From: Rickettsiales bacterium
GTDB taxonomy: Bacteria; Pseudomonadota; Alphaproteobacteria; Rickettsiales; UBA1997
Assembly (NCBI GenBank): GCA_947455845.1
Contig: CANGQE010000054.1
Span: forward strand, 1 to 7,721
Length of the DNA: 7,721 nucleotides
Direction: 5' to 3'
Below the pieces are notes generated by a model. The model did not search any database and had not been told where the DNA came from. It worked only from the letters and a program-made list of their open reading frames with translations. Made by a program: the position numbers and the translations under genes. Of this stretch, positions 6,944 through 7,721 are shown piece by piece. Numbering within the stretch: position 1 is the stretch's first letter; each line of letters opens with the position of its first letter.

Positions 6944-7128
6944 CCCTAACCGCTGGTCGAGCGGAGTCGAGACCTACCCAAAGTTTACGCTAGTTGTTTT
7001 AAGCACGGTAGTCAACATTAGGTAGGTCTCGACTCCGCTCGACCAGCGTGTTGTGTGGAGTTCAGCGTGCCACAAGTAAAAAATACCATTCTAAAATCTC
7101 GGTTTCACCACCGCCACTAACAACCCAA
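6944..7128. other. Intergenic region between dnaQ and comEC
   Basis: Over half of this region is the 98-bp palindromic element. The remaining 80 bases before comEC are AT-rich; I see no convincing promoter, Shine-Dalgarno or RNA gene there. comEC could be read through from dnaQ or have its own unrecognised promoter. Confidence 0.6.
6951..7048. repeat. 98-bp palindromic element with perfect 28-base arms
   Basis: Bases 6951-6978 and 7021-7048 are exact reverse complements, separated by 42 bases. The arms run from CGCTGGTCGAGCGGAGTCGA to ...CCTACC and share the CTGGTCGAG core with the copies at 2648 and 2965. The element starts 7 bases after the dnaQ stop. As RNA it could fold into a very stable stem that may end or protect the fabZ-lpxA-dnaQ message, although no T-run follows. 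I see no target-site duplication and no room for a transposase. It fits a REP/MITE-like non-autonomous element. Confidence 0.9.
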
Positions 7129-7721
7129 ATGCTAAAACTCTCCAACATTTTCACCCAAGAAAAACCCAACCTGTGGCTCTGGACTCCCGTCCTTTTCGGT
7201 TTCGGTACTGCTTTCTTTTTCACCTGCCAAGAAAATTTCCTCAGCAATTTTTCTGCCGTCACCGCTTTATTTTTTATTTCCTCACTTCTCTTTCTCGCCA
7301 ACCGTGACTCCTTGAGATCTCTAATTTTCCTAGCCTGCTCAATATTTTTACTGGGCAGTTTCTACGCTAACTTTTACCAAAATCTTTTTCTGTCTCACAC
7401 TAAAATTACCGGAAAAATTTACGTGGATGGGGTGGGAAAAGTGGAATCAATTAGAAAATTTTACAATCCAGTGAATAAAATGACGGGGGTAAATTTGGTG
7501 ATTGCGGAGCCGATTTTGTACAAGTCGAAATTTGTTGAGAAGAAAAAGGTGAAGAAGAAAAAGAAGGCTAGAAAAAGAAAACCCAAGAAACAGATCCTGA
7601 AACAAGTTCAGGATGACAATGCTTTAGTTTTGCAGCCCAAAAAAAGAAAACCGCACAAGCGGCGTGGACCCCGCAGCAAGTGCGGGGTGACAACTCAGGG
7701 AGATACTTCCCCCACGTGTCA
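7129..7721 (+). CDS. comEC: ComEC/Rec2-type DNA-uptake membrane protein, N-terminal part (partial, 3' end outside the window)
   Basis: ComEC forms the inner-membrane channel that carries single-stranded DNA into the cell during natural transformation. The frame is open for 197 codons to the right edge. The N-terminus fits the ComEC/DUF4131 start: LWLWTPVLFGFGTAFFF (15-31) as the first membrane helix, two more hydrophobic segments at about 43-57 and 61-80, then a soluble region with ITGKIYVDGVGKVESI (93-108) and GVNLVIAEPILY (120-131), as in the domain that follows the first helices. From residue 137 it becomes extremely Lys/Arg-rich (EKKKVKKKKKARKRK), and this linker contains two palindromic repeats read as codons. 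The ATG at 7129 has no Shine-Dalgarno; an in-frame GTG at 7048 is possible but would code from repeat sequence. The downstream competence domain and metallo-beta-lactamase-like domain are outside the window, so function cannot be judged. Confidence 0.8.
   Translation, partial: MLKLSNIFTQEKPNLWLWTPVLFGFGTAFFFTCQENFLSNFSAVTALFFISSLLFLANRDSLRSLIFLACSIFLLGSFYANFYQNLFLSHTKITGKIYVDGVGKVESIRKFYNPVNKMTGVNLVIAEPILYKSKFVEKKKVKKKKKARKRKPKKQILKQVQDDNALVLQPKKRKPHKRRGPRSKCGVTTQGDTSPTC
7592..7618. repeat. Short palindromic repeat inside comEC, copy identical to 4851-4877
   Basis: The 27 bases are the exact reverse complement of 4851-4877. The stem is 7594-7601 with 7607-7614. It is translated as ILKQVQDD (ComEC residues 156-163). 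This is the only one of the three codon phases in this direction without a TGA stop. Confidence 0.85.
7666..7691. repeat. Second palindromic repeat inside comEC (GC-rich variant)
   Basis: Bases 7668-7675 (ACCCCGCA) pair perfectly with 7681-7688 (TGCGGGGT) around a 5-base loop. It aligns without gaps to the unit at 7592-7617 at 18 of 26 positions, in the same direction. It is translated as GPRSKCGV (ComEC residues 180-187), in a different codon phase from the first copy. Confidence 0.85.

Noticed and set aside
6951..7048. CRISPR repeat or rho-independent terminator
   Set aside because: There is only one pair of inverted arms, with no direct repeat-spacer series and no T-run after the stem; a palindromic dispersed element fits better.
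7062..7301. Minus-strand 79-codon frame
   Set aside because: It is antisense to the comEC membrane segments, is rich in Lys/Arg because of the pyrimidine-rich opposite strand, and has no family likeness.
7141..7721. Switch from pyrimidine-rich to purine-rich coding within comEC as a junction of two sequences
   Set aside because: It is explained by hydrophobic (T-rich) codons in the membrane helices followed by Lys-rich (A/G) codons in the linker, in one continuous frame.

Overview
The window looks like a stretch of an AT-rich alphaproteobacterial chromosome. The acetolactate synthase, FabZ, LpxA and DnaQ all read as alphaproteobacterial. The short palindromes have the sequence and layout I associate with repeats scattered through alphaproteobacterial genomes. 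A lysine-rich ComEC carrying palindromes inside its coding sequence, next to a very large kinase-like orphan protein, recalls host-associated lineages such as Rickettsiales or Holosporales relatives. That placement is inference. A functional-looking ilvB argues against the most reduced members of those groups.

Layout. Positions 1-2525 (minus) hold the first 841 codons of a very large protein that runs off the left edge. It carries what I read as an atypical protein- or lipid-kinase fold (HipA/PI-kinase-like) at residues about 125-315. Its leader has a perfect AT-rich dyad and an upstream TTGACA box. Positions 2526-2987 hold no intact gene. There is a probable frameshifted small gene there (2671-2935, minus), bracketed by two inverted copies of a repeat built on CTGGTCGAG. 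Positions 2988-4760 (minus) hold ilvB, the acetolactate synthase large subunit, with no ilvN beside it. Positions 4761-4971 are a divergent intergenic region with a short palindrome and a candidate ilvB promoter.

Positions 4972-6943 (plus) are a compact operon: fabZ, lpxA and dnaQ. FabZ and LpxA compete for the same 3-hydroxyacyl-ACP pool, one for fatty acid elongation and one for lipid A. DnaQ, the replication proofreading exonuclease, is co-transcribed by position but works elsewhere. The operon is followed 7 bases after the dnaQ stop by a 98-bp element made of two perfect 28-base inverted arms. From 7129 to the right edge is the start of comEC, a DNA-uptake membrane protein. Its Lys/Arg-rich linker contains two 26-base palindromes of one family, read in different codon phases.

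The most interesting points are the kinase-like orphan, the palindromes colonising the comEC frame with compensatory base changes between copies, and the repeat-bracketed broken gene. I found no tRNA, rRNA, CRISPR array or transposase gene.
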